Shown: positions 1 to 11,372 of the stretch, in pieces | How positions within the stretch are numbered: the stretch's first letter is position 1 | How the letters are laid out: the number at the start of each line of letters is the position of its first letter | Assembly (NCBI GenBank): GCA_944472135.2 | Contig: OX235262.1 | Coordinates: forward strand, 164,609,509-164,673,508 | DNA length: 64,000 nucleotides | Direction: 5' to 3' | Source: Trichobilharzia regenti | Taxonomy: Eukaryota > Platyhelminthes > Trematoda > Strigeidida > Schistosomatidae | Position numbers and translations under genes: made by a program | Notes under the pieces: generated by a model | The model's database searches: none | What the model was told of the DNA's origin: nothing | The model's input: only the letters and a program-made list of their open reading frames with translations

Positions 1-8
1 AAGTGTTT

Positions 9-660
9 TCATAATTCATAAGTAGGGGTATTTCTGAAATCTACTATTGGTCGTATGGGGTAACCTGGCTTATGTATTTTAATAGTACCGTGCATTCTAC
101 TAGCATTATTAGTTTTAGGCATTAAATTAAACCATTTAGACTCACCCACTGACAGCTCCATTCTGCGTATTAATTCCGCTGTAGATTTCTTAACCTTATT
201 CGTTATTGTATCTACAGGCTTCTTAATTTCCTCATATGGACCTGTCTGAATCTGTTCTGTGACCTTTTTGATATAGTCAGATTTATCCAAATCTACTGTA
301 GAGTTTCCTTTGTCAGCTTTTGTGGTGACAATGTTTTTATCCTGTTTCAGACTAATTAGAGCTTCTCATTCCGATTTTGTTAAGTTTGACTTTGCCTTCT
401 TTTGATTTTTCAGGGATAATGCACATTGTGCTCGAACCTCTTCTGCTGTTGTCTTATCTATTCAAACTGGTGCTACTTCTGAGTTGGGAATGACATCCTC
501 TGGTTTTAATTTACTAACTGTTACATTGAAATTTAGTCCTTTCTCAAGCACTTTTATCTCACTAGAGCTGAGTTCCCTTGATGAGAGGTTGATCACCCAT
601 TTTGTGTTAGTTAAGGATTTCTGAGTATTACACACTGACTAACTTTATAGACATCCAGTC
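9..660 (-). mobile_element. Penelope-like element, N-terminal RT part
   Basis: This minus-strand fragment encodes the start of a Penelope-like reverse transcriptase. From high to low coordinates the conceptual protein shows KWVINLSSRELSSSEI, then TKADKGNSTVDLDKSDY, then GTIKIHKPGYPIRPIVDF, the order seen at the PLE RT N-terminus. Only the last 93 codons (9-290) are open; in-frame stops lie near 380 and 465. The catalytic part would lie left of the window. The ADKGN and KIHKP blocks separate this family from LINE and LTR reverse transcriptases. It is a decayed copy without expected function. Confidence 0.8.
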
Positions 661-1140
661 TAATTTTATGCTTTTCAATGATTTCCTTATCTGATATTTG
701 TGCCTGAGGTAAAATTAATATTAAAAGGTCGATTTTCAATTTCTGATGAATAAATTATCACTGGAATAAAGCGTCTTTATCCCTTAAAATGCACCTCAGT
801 AGAAGAATGGGCAATGTCTGTGTAGATGTCTTCTTAGGAATCCTTGGAGATAATCGATTCAGTCAATTAGTTAAACCACATGTTTGACTTACGTTTAAAG
901 TCTATAACACAGGATTTGTCTAAAGTACGGCCCTAAACACCTCAAATTGTGAGGTGTCCCTGGCTAAATGATCAGAGTGAACAGCGCACAAATGCCGGAC
1001 AGTGAATAAAGGGATTAGAATAAATAATGTTCAGTAGAGAGGGGTATACAAACAGAGTATATACAGCAGATTATAGATCAGAGAGAATATTAATATACCA
1101 AGTGAGATAAACTTCGGTAACAAATAGCAGTTATTTTAAC
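661..1140. other. Unassigned, no gene seen
   Basis: AT-rich sequence between a PLE fragment and a family B foldback. I see no coding, tRNA-like or repeat signal. It may contain more of the PLE 5' region but frames are too broken to say. Confidence 0.4.
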
Positions 1141-1303
1141 GTATTGGTTTTGTAGGGATTTCGTTTGATTGGTTGGAGGATTACATCATGAGATGACATC
1201 AGTTAGAGAATCATTGGAATACCTGAGAGTACTGATGTAACTGATGTCAGCTCGTGATGTAATCCTCCAACCAATCAAACAAAATCCTTACAAAACAAAT
1301 ACT
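1141..1303. repeat. Family B foldback (two tails, inverted)
   Basis: Arms at about 1141-1215 and 1236-1303 are reverse complements. Each is the 3' tail of family B (blocks GATTGGTTGGAGGATT and AATCCTCCAACCAATC). The loop is only about 20 bases and the ribozyme and tRNA head are missing. It could form a long hairpin in RNA or single-stranded DNA. Confidence 0.75.
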
Positions 1304-1674
1304 TGAAAGTTGATCTGATGTTCACTAATGACTGACCCTATTCAGGTAGGTAGTTACCTGGGATTCTAGTGGGAAGCCGTGACCAGTAGGGTACAGCAGG
1401 TTGAAGGTGAGGTAGTAACTCACCGAAGAAGACATTGAGAAGTGGTCACGCCATGTCATGAATTGTCAGAGGTTGGAATTCATGGGCTGGCCATCGTATC
1501 AGGTTCCAGTGGCTTTTGAGCTCGCTGGCCTTGTAAACAGAAGGTCATGGGTTCGAACCCCAGTGCTGTGGGTGCTTACTGATGAAGGGTCCCAAACTAG
1601 GCTGACGAAACAGCTGTCCAGAACTCCCAGGTTTTCTAGTGGTGTTCTCTAACGGATATCAGCTAATGATGAAA
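1304..1674 (+). mobile_element. SINE family B, hammerhead type
   Basis: A full-length family B unit: a 5' body (CTATTCAGGTAGGTAGTTAC, then GAAGAAGACATTGAGAAGTGG), a tRNA-like block with B box GGGTTCGAACCCC near 1550-1562, a hammerhead-derived stretch at about 1570-1616, and the inverted-repeat tail. The ribozyme core is damaged (ATGAAGG in place of CTGANGA, insertion in stem II). The unit follows a family B tail directly at about 1303, giving a tail-to-head junction. Confidence 0.75.
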
Positions 1675-2559
1675 TAGCAGTTATGTTTAGGGAGTAACGA
1701 CATTAATGAAAATACATATAAACCCATCCTACTTACTAGTGATAAGTAGCATAGAGTTGGACACAAGGGAACAGTACCAAGTGATATATAAAAAGTCTGC
1801 AGCATGCATAATAGTCTGCATCATGTCGTGTTTTGCTGAAAGATCAACGGGATTTTAATTTCTTTCAACTGTATAGATAATCTATTCTTTTACAGAATAT
1901 CCTAACCGTTCTGACTTATTTGAAAAATCAAGAAATGATGCAGTCAACAGTTTGAGTAGAAAAGCATCTTTGCAGTAAATATGTACTCTTAGATAAGTAA
2001 AAATAAGAAGCACTTTAAGTTGTTGAAGTCTTATACTTATCTGTCACATAAATAAATGGTGTCACTATAAGGTTACTCAAATAAAAAACTTTACTGTCAT
2101 AGTTAGTAACTAATTAAACATGAAATCTCTCAAGTTTTCTGCAGCAGGATGGTATAAAAAAGACCACCACATTATTTTAGTTCTTATTTAACTGAAGATG
2201 CACCCTACTTAGCTTTTAATTGTTGTCAAAACTCCACACAGATAAATAGTTACCACTTATAAGGGTTACAGATCAGATAGTCTTTGTTTCATACACTGAT
2301 AGCTGAAGTTTAACGTAAACGCTAAGAGGAAATAGGATTCAAACCCTCTGTCTTTCAATTATTAGCCGTCTATATCTTGTAAAACCATTTTTGTTTTAGA
2401 AAAAGCGTCTATTTGACACAGGCTGAAACTAATGAAATAACTGACTCGATAATGCGGAATTCTTAGTTTATAGCAGATTATCTAAGCATAAACTAATTAA
2501 CGATACATTACAACACGTTACTGAAATCATCTAATTTCCAGTATCAGGCTATTGAGGAA
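1675..2559. other. Unassigned, no gene seen
   Basis: AT-rich, no long open frame and no recognised repeat. Confidence 0.4.
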
Positions 2560-2905
2560 AAAACAACCCTACAAAACCAACACTTAAAAGGTGATCCAAT
2601 GCTCACTAGTGACAGAATAAAGAATAGAGTTACTTGAATTTTTTCTATTGGTGACCAGCATGGTCCACCAGGTTGCGTATGAGGACAAATACTTTCCAAT
2701 GGTGTTGATTGTTGACCGTGCTATTTATATCGCGAAATGACAAGTCAGAATTCATGGGCCACGAGCTCTCTTTACACCCTGAAGGCTTCAGTATCGAGCC
2801 TTAGCGGAGTCATGGGTACGGACTGATGAGAAGTCCCATAGATGGGTGAAACCACCGTTGAGTACTGCCTGGATTTCAGTCAACTCATGATCTGTCTTAA
2901 AACTA
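2560..2905 (+). mobile_element. SINE family B, decayed
   Basis: Starts with a family B tail (CCCTACAAAACCAACACTT) running straight into a unit head (CCAATGCTCACTAGTGAC), again tail to head. The ribozyme region at about 2818-2870 keeps CTGATGAGAAGTCCC and a GAAA but its stems are broken. The tRNA-like block is hardly readable. Confidence 0.6.
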
Positions 2906-4848
2906 ATCAGATCCATGCAAATCAACACTTACAAATAAAAGACTCAGAAATGATGATAATATGTACAGCAGGCTGTTTCAAAAATACTTTATAGTAAAAG
3001 ACCCATTAATGAATTGAATTTACACTGAAATATTAAGCTTAGTGGGGTTTTTCTGCATGTTAATATTTTAATGCTTATGCGCGTATTTTTGTAGTATACA
3101 GGACACTACTTACAAGTAGTTGAATAAAGCAAAAAGAGGAAAGTTATGCATATGTCAGATGAAAAAAAAGAGTTATAAACTTTACCAATTTTTGGGAAAA
3201 AAATTTATTATAATACAAGGAATACAAACGTTCGTTTGTTTGTGAATACCTTTTATTACGGCTTACAAGAGAATGCTTAATTGACACTAGTATAGTATGA
3301 AAATATAAAGGTAATATCTTAAGTAGATTTCTATACAGCTCATAATGACAGCAAATGATAACTTGATGAGTGAAATCATTCAACTAATGATAAATGGGAA
3401 TGAAGATTTCACCGGTAACCATAACTACTTGTTGTGCTGTATACAACTATTTCAGACTTCTCAACCTGGTAAAATTTGTGTCTGTGTGTGTGTGTGTGTT
3501 TGCGTGTATATCTATACTAAAAAGACAGTCTTAAAAGGCATAATTTTTCTTTTGTAGACAAGTAAAAGTTAAAGAGTGAACTGTCGGTCGTTTCCCATAG
3601 GGATCCTACTATACTCATATTATTATTATTATTATGATTAATCATAACCGAAATATTAACAATCCTAAGGGAACAAGCGGTATACAGATTCCATACCTAC
3701 GTATGTATGTACGTATGTGTGCATTTACTTATCACAGTAGCTATTTTATAATGCTCAAATAAGCAACCTGTCATTGTTTCTCTAATCTCACACCCATTTT
3801 TACTTATTTTATATATCCTTTTTTTCAATCTTTCTGTCATAAACGCATATATATGCACACAACTGCATGTCATCATTGCAAAGACAACCTTCAGAAATCA
3901 TCCACACTGTTTTACGCTACTCATCAGCCTACACATAGTGATTAGGGCTGACGACAGAAAAAGTTCAAATAAAGCAATAAATAATAATAATAATATGAAT
4001 AAATAATTCCAATTATACCGACAAACTAATTATTTTTGTTATTTTAATAATTTCAAAGGTTTCTTAATTAGCATATTCATTATTATTACTATCAGTAGTC
4101 TGTCTGTGTAGTCTTACAACCCATCATCAACAATAATTCTTAAACATTTTTCCTTAATAATTCACAACCTATTCAACGCTAATAATTAGTGGGGTGTGTG
4201 TGCGTGTTACTTTATGTGCAGCTGTGAGTTATATTTCTGTCATTCTTATTTTTATAAATATATTTGTATGTAGAGCAACGAAAAAGACAAATATACCCAT
4301 ACCTTCCTTTATTCACCTATCACAGCTATATTATATATATATTTCAGAAAATTTTTTAAGGAGAAAGTGAAGCGTTGAGTGACTGGTGAAACACCAGTGA
4401 AATATAACTTTTTGGCGGGGTGGGGTGGAATACCTTCTTCAGCATATAACTATGCCTACATTTCTTTACTTATTTCATCCATTTGAGCATGATTCTGTAT
4501 TGTGTTGTTTACTGTTAGCTATTTCTGCGATCTTCTTCTTCTTCGTTTAGTTCCTTTACTTATCCTCTACTCTCTTCTCCCTCCTCCTCCTCAGTCTCCC
4601 TCCCTCTCTCTTAAGGTTCCTCTGTATCCCCTTCTCACTTATGTATTTTATTTACTTGTGCGTATCTATGGGTTTACTTTATCACTGTCTTACTTTTTGT
4701 ATACATACACATAACAAACTGGAAATTATTAGGTATATAATAAGAAACTTATGCATTATGAAAATAAAAATATGCCAATCTACAGAAAGGAGGTTGCAGA
4801 AAATCCAGTTAGAGTATTCAGGCGTGTACATGCTTCATTGTTTAAACT

Positions 4849-4895
<47 letters not shown>

Positions 4896-5326
4896 AGATC
4901 AAGACAACTAGTTTATGCATAAATTATGATGAACCGGTTAGTGAAACTCACTGTTATGTATAGTTCCTGATCAACCGCCAATATTAGTTTATGCTAAACT
5001 CTGCGTCCTGTGTCCTGTCAGTAACACTGAAGATTTCAAGAGAGAAAATCGAAGTAACTGATAATGCAAAAACGACTAGAATTCAAAGAAAGACTTGCAT
5101 TCTGGTGGGGGGTTTTGAAGTTACCAATATGATTGGCTACCTGTTGGGTGGTTATGCGACTTATCTTCTGGTCAAGTTTTGATTTTAATTCACTCACTAT
5201 TGTTTTGCATATTACTGTTATTTGAATGATTGATGTGTGAAACTCTTATTCGCTTATTAAGCTTCCAATTACTTAGTCAAATCTTCTGATTTCAATTCTA
5301 GTTATACTTAATTAAAGAAGAACAGA
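2906..5326. other. Unassigned, with simple repeats
   Basis: No convincing gene. It holds a (TG)n run near 3482-3510, pyrimidine-rich stretches near 4530-4625, and a (TA)n tract at 4852-4893. Short open frames (for example 4502-4714) are low-complexity or lack any family resemblance. Confidence 0.5.
4852..4893. repeat. (TA)n microsatellite
   Basis: About 20 uninterrupted TA units. Confidence 0.95.
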
Positions 5327-5565
5327 GCGTCGGTGGCATAGGGGTTAGGACGCTCGCTGACCATGCACATGGTCCGGGGTTTGATCCCCGGCCACCGACC
5401 ACCCAATCCATTACCTCACTAAGCCAGTAGTGAGACTGGTAAAGCAGAAAGGTTGGGCATGAGGCTAGCAACCCCATCCTATAAAATTAAACACTGCTAC
5501 AGAAACTTCAAGCCACTAGGTTGAAGCGCTATGTTCCACTAGGGAACGTGAAGGAAAGGAAAAAA
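5327..5565 (+). mobile_element. SINE family C (tRNA head, RTE tail)
   Basis: Begins GCGTCGGTGGCATAGGGGTT, a tRNA-like head with B box near 5380-5392, followed by the family C body (GGTTGGGCATGAGGCTAGCA). It ends in a segment resembling the RTE 3' end (CTATGTTCCACTAGG..AACGTGAAGG). The head should act as an internal RNA polymerase III promoter; the tail suggests mobilisation by RTE enzymes. No ORF. Confidence 0.85.
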
Positions 5566-5998
5566 AGAAGAACAGAAAGTGATTAGTTGTTTAGATAACA
5601 AACCGAGATATCCTTCATCTGGCAGAATGACATGTTTGTACCTTGTGACTTCTTAGTCATGTTACTCTGTCTGTAATCCTCTGAACTTCGATTGGAATCT
5701 TGCCACCAGGTCAGTTTCCATTCATCATTCTATTATTAATTGTTCAGAAGTTTCTGTACTCATTCAACATTTTAGACTCCAGATGAAACCACAGATCTAT
5801 TTTTTAAATATGTGTAGTGTGTATTACCAGGTGGTTTAAGTAGGTTGACAAAAACTGTACATATTAGTAGGTTTTGTCAACTAGTCCAGTAAATTTCAGT
5901 CATAGAATATTTGACTTTTTCCTGAACTTATAGATCCATCACTTTGTCATCATTCTGATACACTACAGATATTTTGGATACTTTGTCAACAGTTAGTT
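5566..5998. other. Unassigned, no gene seen
   Basis: No recognisable element between a family C SINE and a family B copy. Confidence 0.4.
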
Positions 5999-6380
5999 CT
6001 CATTGGTTGGAGGATTTTATCATGAGCTGACATCAGTTAGAGAACCATCGGAAAACCAACAGGGAGTACGGGACAACTGTTTCGTCAGCCTAGTTTGGGA
6101 CCCTTCATCAGTAAGCACCCACACCACTGGGGTTCGAACCCACGACCTTCTAGTTACAAGGCCAGTGAGCTCGTAGGCCACTAAGCCATTGGGTCCCCAT
6201 CCAATGGCCAGTCTGTGAATTCCAACCTCTATCAATTCATGACATGGAGCGACCACTTCTCAATGTCTTCTTCGGTGAGTTACTGCCTCATCTTCAACCT
6301 GCTGCACCTTACTGGTCACGGCTTCCCACTAGAACCCCAGGTTAACTGCCTGAATAGGGCCAGTCACTAGTGAGCATCAG
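5999..6380 (-). mobile_element. SINE family B, minus arm of inverted pair
   Basis: Tail at 5999-6055, hammerhead region about 6063-6112, tRNA-like block about 6125-6190 and body to 6380, all in minus orientation. The ribozyme core reads ATGAAGG with an enlarged stem II, so it should be inactive. It abuts the plus-oriented copy at 6381, so the pair is head to head and could fold into a long hairpin. Confidence 0.8.
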
Positions 6381-6664
6381 AAGAAGACATTGCGAAGTGG
6401 TCGCGCTATGTCGTGAATTGGCAGAAGTTAGAATTCAAGGACCATTGGATCGGGTCCCAGTGGCTCAATGGTCTACGAGCTCGCCTTGTAACCAGAAGGT
6501 CCTGGGTTCGAATCCCGATGGGTGCGTACTGCTGAAGAGTCCCAAACTGGGACGAAACAGCTGTCCAGTACTCCCAGGTTTTCCAGTGGTTCTCTAACTG
6601 ATATCAGCTAATGATTAAATCCTCCATGCAATCAAACAAAATCCCTACAAAACCAATACTTGAA
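6381..6664 (+). mobile_element. SINE family B with intact hammerhead
   Basis: Plus-strand copy whose body begins at GAAGAAGACATTGCGAAG (5' portion missing). The tRNA-like block ends in CCTGGGTTCGAATCCCGATG near 6501-6520; the hammerhead lies at 6526-6571 and the tail ends at about 6664 (CCCTACAAAACCAATACTTG). This is the best preserved family B copy here. The 66-codon open frame across it is incidental. Confidence 0.85.
6526..6571 (+). ncRNA. Hammerhead ribozyme, family B, intact core
   Basis: All type I hammerhead parts are present. Stem I is GTACTG (6526-6531) with CAGTAC (6566-6571). The core is CTGAAGA (6532-6538), matching CUGANGA. Stem II is GTCCC/GGGAC (6539-6543 with 6549-6553). GAAA is at 6554-6557. 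Stem III is the palindrome ACAGCTGT (6557-6564), which allows three base pairs and a 2-base loop, or pairing in a dimer. The cleavage base is C at 6565 in a GTC triplet. Activity is inferred, not shown. Confidence 0.78.
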
Positions 6665-7116
6665 GAAAAGTTTTAATGTCGTGACATAGATGAATGCATA
6701 ACATAATCAGCGTACTTGCTAAGAATCTTTCTATGTACTGATATTATAATAAATTGGGATGAAAATCACATACCACCTGAATTATATAACTTAAACTTAC
6801 CAAAAGTAAATATTACAAATAAGTAAACCAATTACTGATATACGCTTCCTAGTAATATAAAAAATGCTCTACCTGCATGTAGGCGTTTAGAAAAAGTGAT
6901 GAATATTCACCAACATGAAATGAGATCATAATTAATTACTATGCAATAAGATAAAAGAGTTATGCGCAAAAGCAGATTCAGAAGTAGACGGTAGTTACCT
7001 GTAAACATTTACAAATCAAATCGTATGGTGGTGAAAAAGAAAATAACCGGGAAAAGTAATCCATCTTATAATTATTGAAACTGATATGAAGGTGAAACTT
7101 GTTGCACAAGAGACGA
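6665..7116. other. Unassigned, no gene seen
   Basis: AT-rich, no recognised element. Confidence 0.4.
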
Positions 7117-7265
7117 TTATTATGGCTCAGTGGTCAGGTGAATAACGCCTTGGTATTTGTAACAGCGGGTGTTGAATTTGTGTTACAGTGTGAACACCAT
7201 AACAAACTGGGATGCAGGTACGCCTAGATGACGAGTCTCAGATAAGAAGAAACATACTGACCACT
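7117..7265 (+). mobile_element. Smalpha-type SINE, decayed
   Basis: The tRNA-like head is weak (GTGGTCAGGTGAATAACGC), followed at about 7212-7255 by a hammerhead relic, AGATGACGAGTCTCAGATAAG then AAGAAAC. The first core base is A in place of C and stem II is poorly paired. Confidence 0.5.
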
Positions 7266-7426
7266 ATTTTACTCAAATGAGTGTTATACAACACTCGTAA
7301 GATCTTCAAAAGAATTACTATATACTTCAGGAATAGATTATTGAAGTGTCCAGTTTTCTTAACAAGCCATCATTCAGTGAAGATAATCTATAAGAATTTA
7401 GACACACTTGAATTCCTATTCAAATG

Positions 7427-8864
7427 TAACTATTATTATTACTATTGTTCCCTTGGGTTCCTAGTGGAACATAGGGCTTCAACTACACGTCTCCGCTTGC
7501 TTCTGTCTTCCTTCTGCTGTACTTTTCACCTCCATCCATATTGGTCCATACTGTTTCAACTTCTCTCTCTTCACATGATCTCCTCCATGTCACCCTTGCA
7601 CTGACGTCCCACTCGCCGCTTCCCTTTCAGCCAGATTCCACTTGAGCAATGGCCTGACGCGCGCGCGATGTCACACAGCTGCCTCCTCAGCGAGCGAGTG
7701 TCCAATCCATCTCAATCCACTTTCTCCTGCATATTTGTTGGTTGGCGATTGGTTCTTGTTTTGTTTTGTTTGTTCCCATAGTTTCTTGTTGGTGATTCTT
7801 TCCGGCCATATGATTTGATCTTCTGTATAGAGCGAAGACAGTTGTTGATGCAGGTCTGCAACAGGCTGTTGGAAATATTCTTTGTGACCCGCCTACCCGC
7901 CAAGTTTCTCATCCGATCCGTTAAGAAGAACTGACTGACTTGACGTTGTTTGTATTGAAAATCTGACTGAATTTTGTTGTTGATGCTGGCTGAGTGACGA
8001 AGATTTCCAGATTGTTTGTTTCAGCTTGATGAATGTGTTTCTCGCCTTCCCGATTCTCGCTCAATTTGACATCCTCGTCCGTTTTGGCTGCCTGTAGTTG
8101 AGACAATGCTCCCTAGATGAAGTAACCTCTTTCATATCCATCCCGTTGATGGTGATTGGCGCTGGATGTTGCTGTTGTTGTTGGTCGGTTGGTTATTCTC
8201 ATAACCTCCATCTTGTCTATGTTCACCTGGAGTCCTGTCTTCGCCGGCTGCTTCTTCGACCAGTTTCTCGGTCGGTTTTCGCTTGTAAGTCTTCGATTTC
8301 GTGTGACATCAAACATAAATCATCCACACACGAAATTCAGGTCTTCTAGGTTCTTCACTTCCGTCCAGGATATCCCTGTCCCGTTTCTCGTTTCCCACTG
8401 TCTGACGCATAATCCAGTCAGTCCACCACAGTTAGGAATATCATTGGTGATAGATAATAAGCACCCTTGTCTGACTCCTGTGTTTACTCCAAACGCCTCA
8501 CTGATTTTTCCGCTGTGGATCACTTGACATGTTCCGTTGTCGTACAGCGGTTGGATAAGATTGATGAATATTTGGGGTACGCCGTAGTACTCGAGTAGTT
8601 TCCAAATTACTTCGCGGTCAACGCTATCGAAGGCCTTCTCAAAGTCTGTGAAGTTGAGATAGAGGTTTGATTGCCATTCCATGCTTTGTTCTGGGATGAT
8701 GATACGTAGAGTTGCAATTTGGTCAGAATATGATTTGCCTTTCCTGAATCCAGCTTGTTCTGGTCGGAGTTCTGTATCCAGTGCGTCCTTTATTCTCTCC
8801 AGTATGATGCGACTCAGGATTTTACTTGGCGTCGACAGAAGCATGATTCCTCGCCAGTTAACTT
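7427..8864 (-). mobile_element. RTE-type retrotransposon, 3' part
   Basis: A minus-strand, 5'-truncated RTE copy. The segment 8320-8844 encodes RT blocks including PEQAGFRKGKS, NFTDFEKAFDSVDREVIW and TGVRQGCLLS. After that block this copy has SITNDIPNCGGLTGLC where the 53.7-55.7 kb element has the normal PMIFLIAIDWIM, so the frame is lost. The catalytic motif is ruined (LNFVCG for LDFADD). The end is the RTE 3' tail (rc of GAAGCCCTATGTTCCACTAG) and an ATT-rich run at 7427-7446. Confidence 0.85.
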
Positions 8865-8994
8865 GCTAGAATGTAAAAAATTGATGGAGAATCTTAGACC
8901 AAGTGCAACTCATGTATATTTTACTTGAAAAACCAAACTTTAATTCATCTTTCTAACAGAATTTAATGCTCACCTTTATATGTTATTATTGTTG

Positions 8995-9205
8995 AGTCAT
9001 TAATTTAATGGTATAATACTCGCTAACCATACATAGGTTCCGGGGTTCGACCCCCAGCTGTCGCTTAGTTGATAGTAAGGCTGGTAAAGAGTTCAGGTTA
9101 AGCGTGTGGTTGGTAAACCCACCCTTAAAAACTAAGACACAAGTGCTACTGCTTAAGTTTGAATTCCTATGTTCCATTCAGAAAGAAAACGAATAAAATA
9201 AATAA
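8995..9205 (+). mobile_element. SINE family C, decayed
   Basis: Recognised by the B-box region GGGGTTCGACCCCC near 9042-9055, the GGTAAAGAG block, and the end CCTATGTTCCATTCAG. The head has lost its first bases. Confidence 0.65.
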
Positions 9206-11372
9206 TTACAAACGATAGATTGTCGTTCATATCTCATCAGTAGACATTACTGTGTGCAACATCAGGTAGAGTTACTTATTAAGGAATTCTAATTTAACGC
9301 AGTCTCTTATTCCTCTTCTCGTAACAATGAGCATTAGTAGTTTTAATCAAGTTATTACAAAATCAGCAGTAATTAGCAAGTAGGTTTATTAGATAATTAT
9401 TTATTCAACTTCATGTATAAAAAGAAAAGTATTCCGTAACCTTAGAAACGATTCTAAAAGATTATTTCTGTACTTCATTTCATAATTCTCTTAAACATTA
9501 AACTTTCAAGAAAGATATGTCCTCTACACGTGTGGGATGGAATGATGGGTTTGTGGTTTTAAATATTGTTAGAGACGATTAATCGATACTCCTATATGAA
9601 TATCTTCAAGATGTAATAGATTGATGAATAGTATATTCCTTTACAAAGAAACACTTGTTTGGTTTTATCTTTCTTTTCATCAGTGTATTTCCGCATCAAC
9701 TTTCTGAGGTACTGACTACCTTTTATAACATCTAAGAAATGTGTTTTTCTTGGCTTCTAAAAGACTGCTAGACCACAATTTTAGCAGTTTATTAGATATT
9801 TGAGTCAGTTTCTTTTTTTTCCCATTATGCGAAAACTGAAGAAGCTGCTTTGATAGCACTTATTTGTGATCAATCAGACGACAGTGGCTCATAGGCTTCT
9901 TATCTTTGTATCTCTAGCAAATCCAAGACACAAATTTAGTTCATATTTCTGAGTTGATGTCGTATATAAAGTTTCACTTCTCATAATAAATTCGTTGCTT
10001 AATAAGGTAGCAATAGCAGTAATTCATCATATGTGAAAAATATTAGGAAGCGGTCATCAGTGACCTACTTCCGAAGACGTTGGAGGTTATTGTGATTAGT
10101 CCCATGAATGTGTAAATCATGTATGATGGAGCAGTAAATTGGCAAAGAAATTGTTGTAGTTATCGTCCCTTGTTAGGTTTATTATTAGAGAGTATTTCTT
10201 TGGTTGGGGAGCTGCTACACATCCGCTTAAAACGTTGTTACCTGAGTAAAACAGTGTGAGTACCACCCTGTCAGCTTTATCCATAACTTATCTTAAGCTT
10301 GTGAATTGCACTTAACCTCATCATTACTTGATTGGTAGTCGATAGCAACGGGATCCAGAACTCATGTTTCGTCTTCTTTCAAACTCATTAGCTGGATGTA
10401 CATGTAACTCCTATGATTGGTGGTGTTCTCATTGAGTATATTTAACCTCACCAGCTTGAATACAACCACGAATCTTTCATATCCTTGTAAGCTAAAGTAT
10501 ATATACGAAATCCAACTGGAAAATGCTTAATTCAGTATGAAAGTAAGCATGTTGGTTAATGTCCTTCCTAAAATTCCTAAGACTAGGAATTATTTCTAAC
10601 TGCTTTCCCAGAGAATTCAGGAGTAAATTCAGTAATCTGAACGAAATATTGTCACTCGAAATTTTTATTCTTAAAAATCCTTGTAATCACCTTTTATTTC
10701 CCAATATTCTTCAAAATATGAGGAACTTTCCAGGTAAAACCCATTCATCTTATACACTTCCCCTTAGCCTAACAACCTAAAAAGAATAAAATCAACAAAT
10801 CGTAACAGATGAAAAAGGAAATTTTACAAATTTTCCATTAAAGTAGCACAAAACTCTGCATTTATTATAGAATTTGAGTCGAGTAACTTTATCCGGAGAT
10901 TCTGGACTATTAGTATGAAAGTTATACGCAGTTTTCCACTGACTCACTTTCCTCAGATTTATGATCTCTTTATATTATGCGCCTCAGAGTTCTCTTTGAA
11001 TAACTAAGAAGCATGTTCATTGTCTAAATAAATTGAATGTTCAAGACAGAGTCGATTACGTTTTTCATTGGATTGCTTCTTGAAGTCAAGCCTTGTGGTT
11101 GACAGACTTTTGTATATCAGCCTGAAGACAGAAGTTCCAATCAAATTCTCATTTAGTAAAATGTGAATAAATAAAGATTTAAATTTACCATTATTAAATT
11201 ATGAAATTATATCACCCACTCACTATTGATGCTAAACTGTTATTCAATAATCCTGGTCAAATTGTTTCAAAAATGATTAAAACTACCACAAACCTCTTCA
11301 TAGAGAAACATAAATTAACACACAATGAGATCGATTCATGAGTATTTAAGTAGGATATCAAATTAGAAATGA
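9206..11372. other. Unassigned 2.2 kb, no gene seen
   Basis: AT-rich with no tRNA-like box, no RT motif and no frame above about 75 codons. The open frame at 10559-10780 matches nothing I know. Confidence 0.5.

Noticed and set aside
1458..1652. 64-codon frame across a family B unit, also similar frames at 6020-6256 and 6370-6597
   Set aside because: The shared peptide arises because the same noncoding SINE is read in the same frame; the other copies have stops and shifts.
3144..3383. 79-codon minus frame as a gene
   Set aside because: Composition is that of AT-rich noncoding DNA and nothing in it resembles a known family.
3900..3960. Hammerhead on the minus strand (CTGATGAG near 3925)
   Set aside because: No GAAA at a suitable distance and no stem pairing.
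5327..5400. Functional tRNA gene
   Set aside because: The tRNA-like head continues into a SINE body repeated many times here and lacks a proper anticodon arm.
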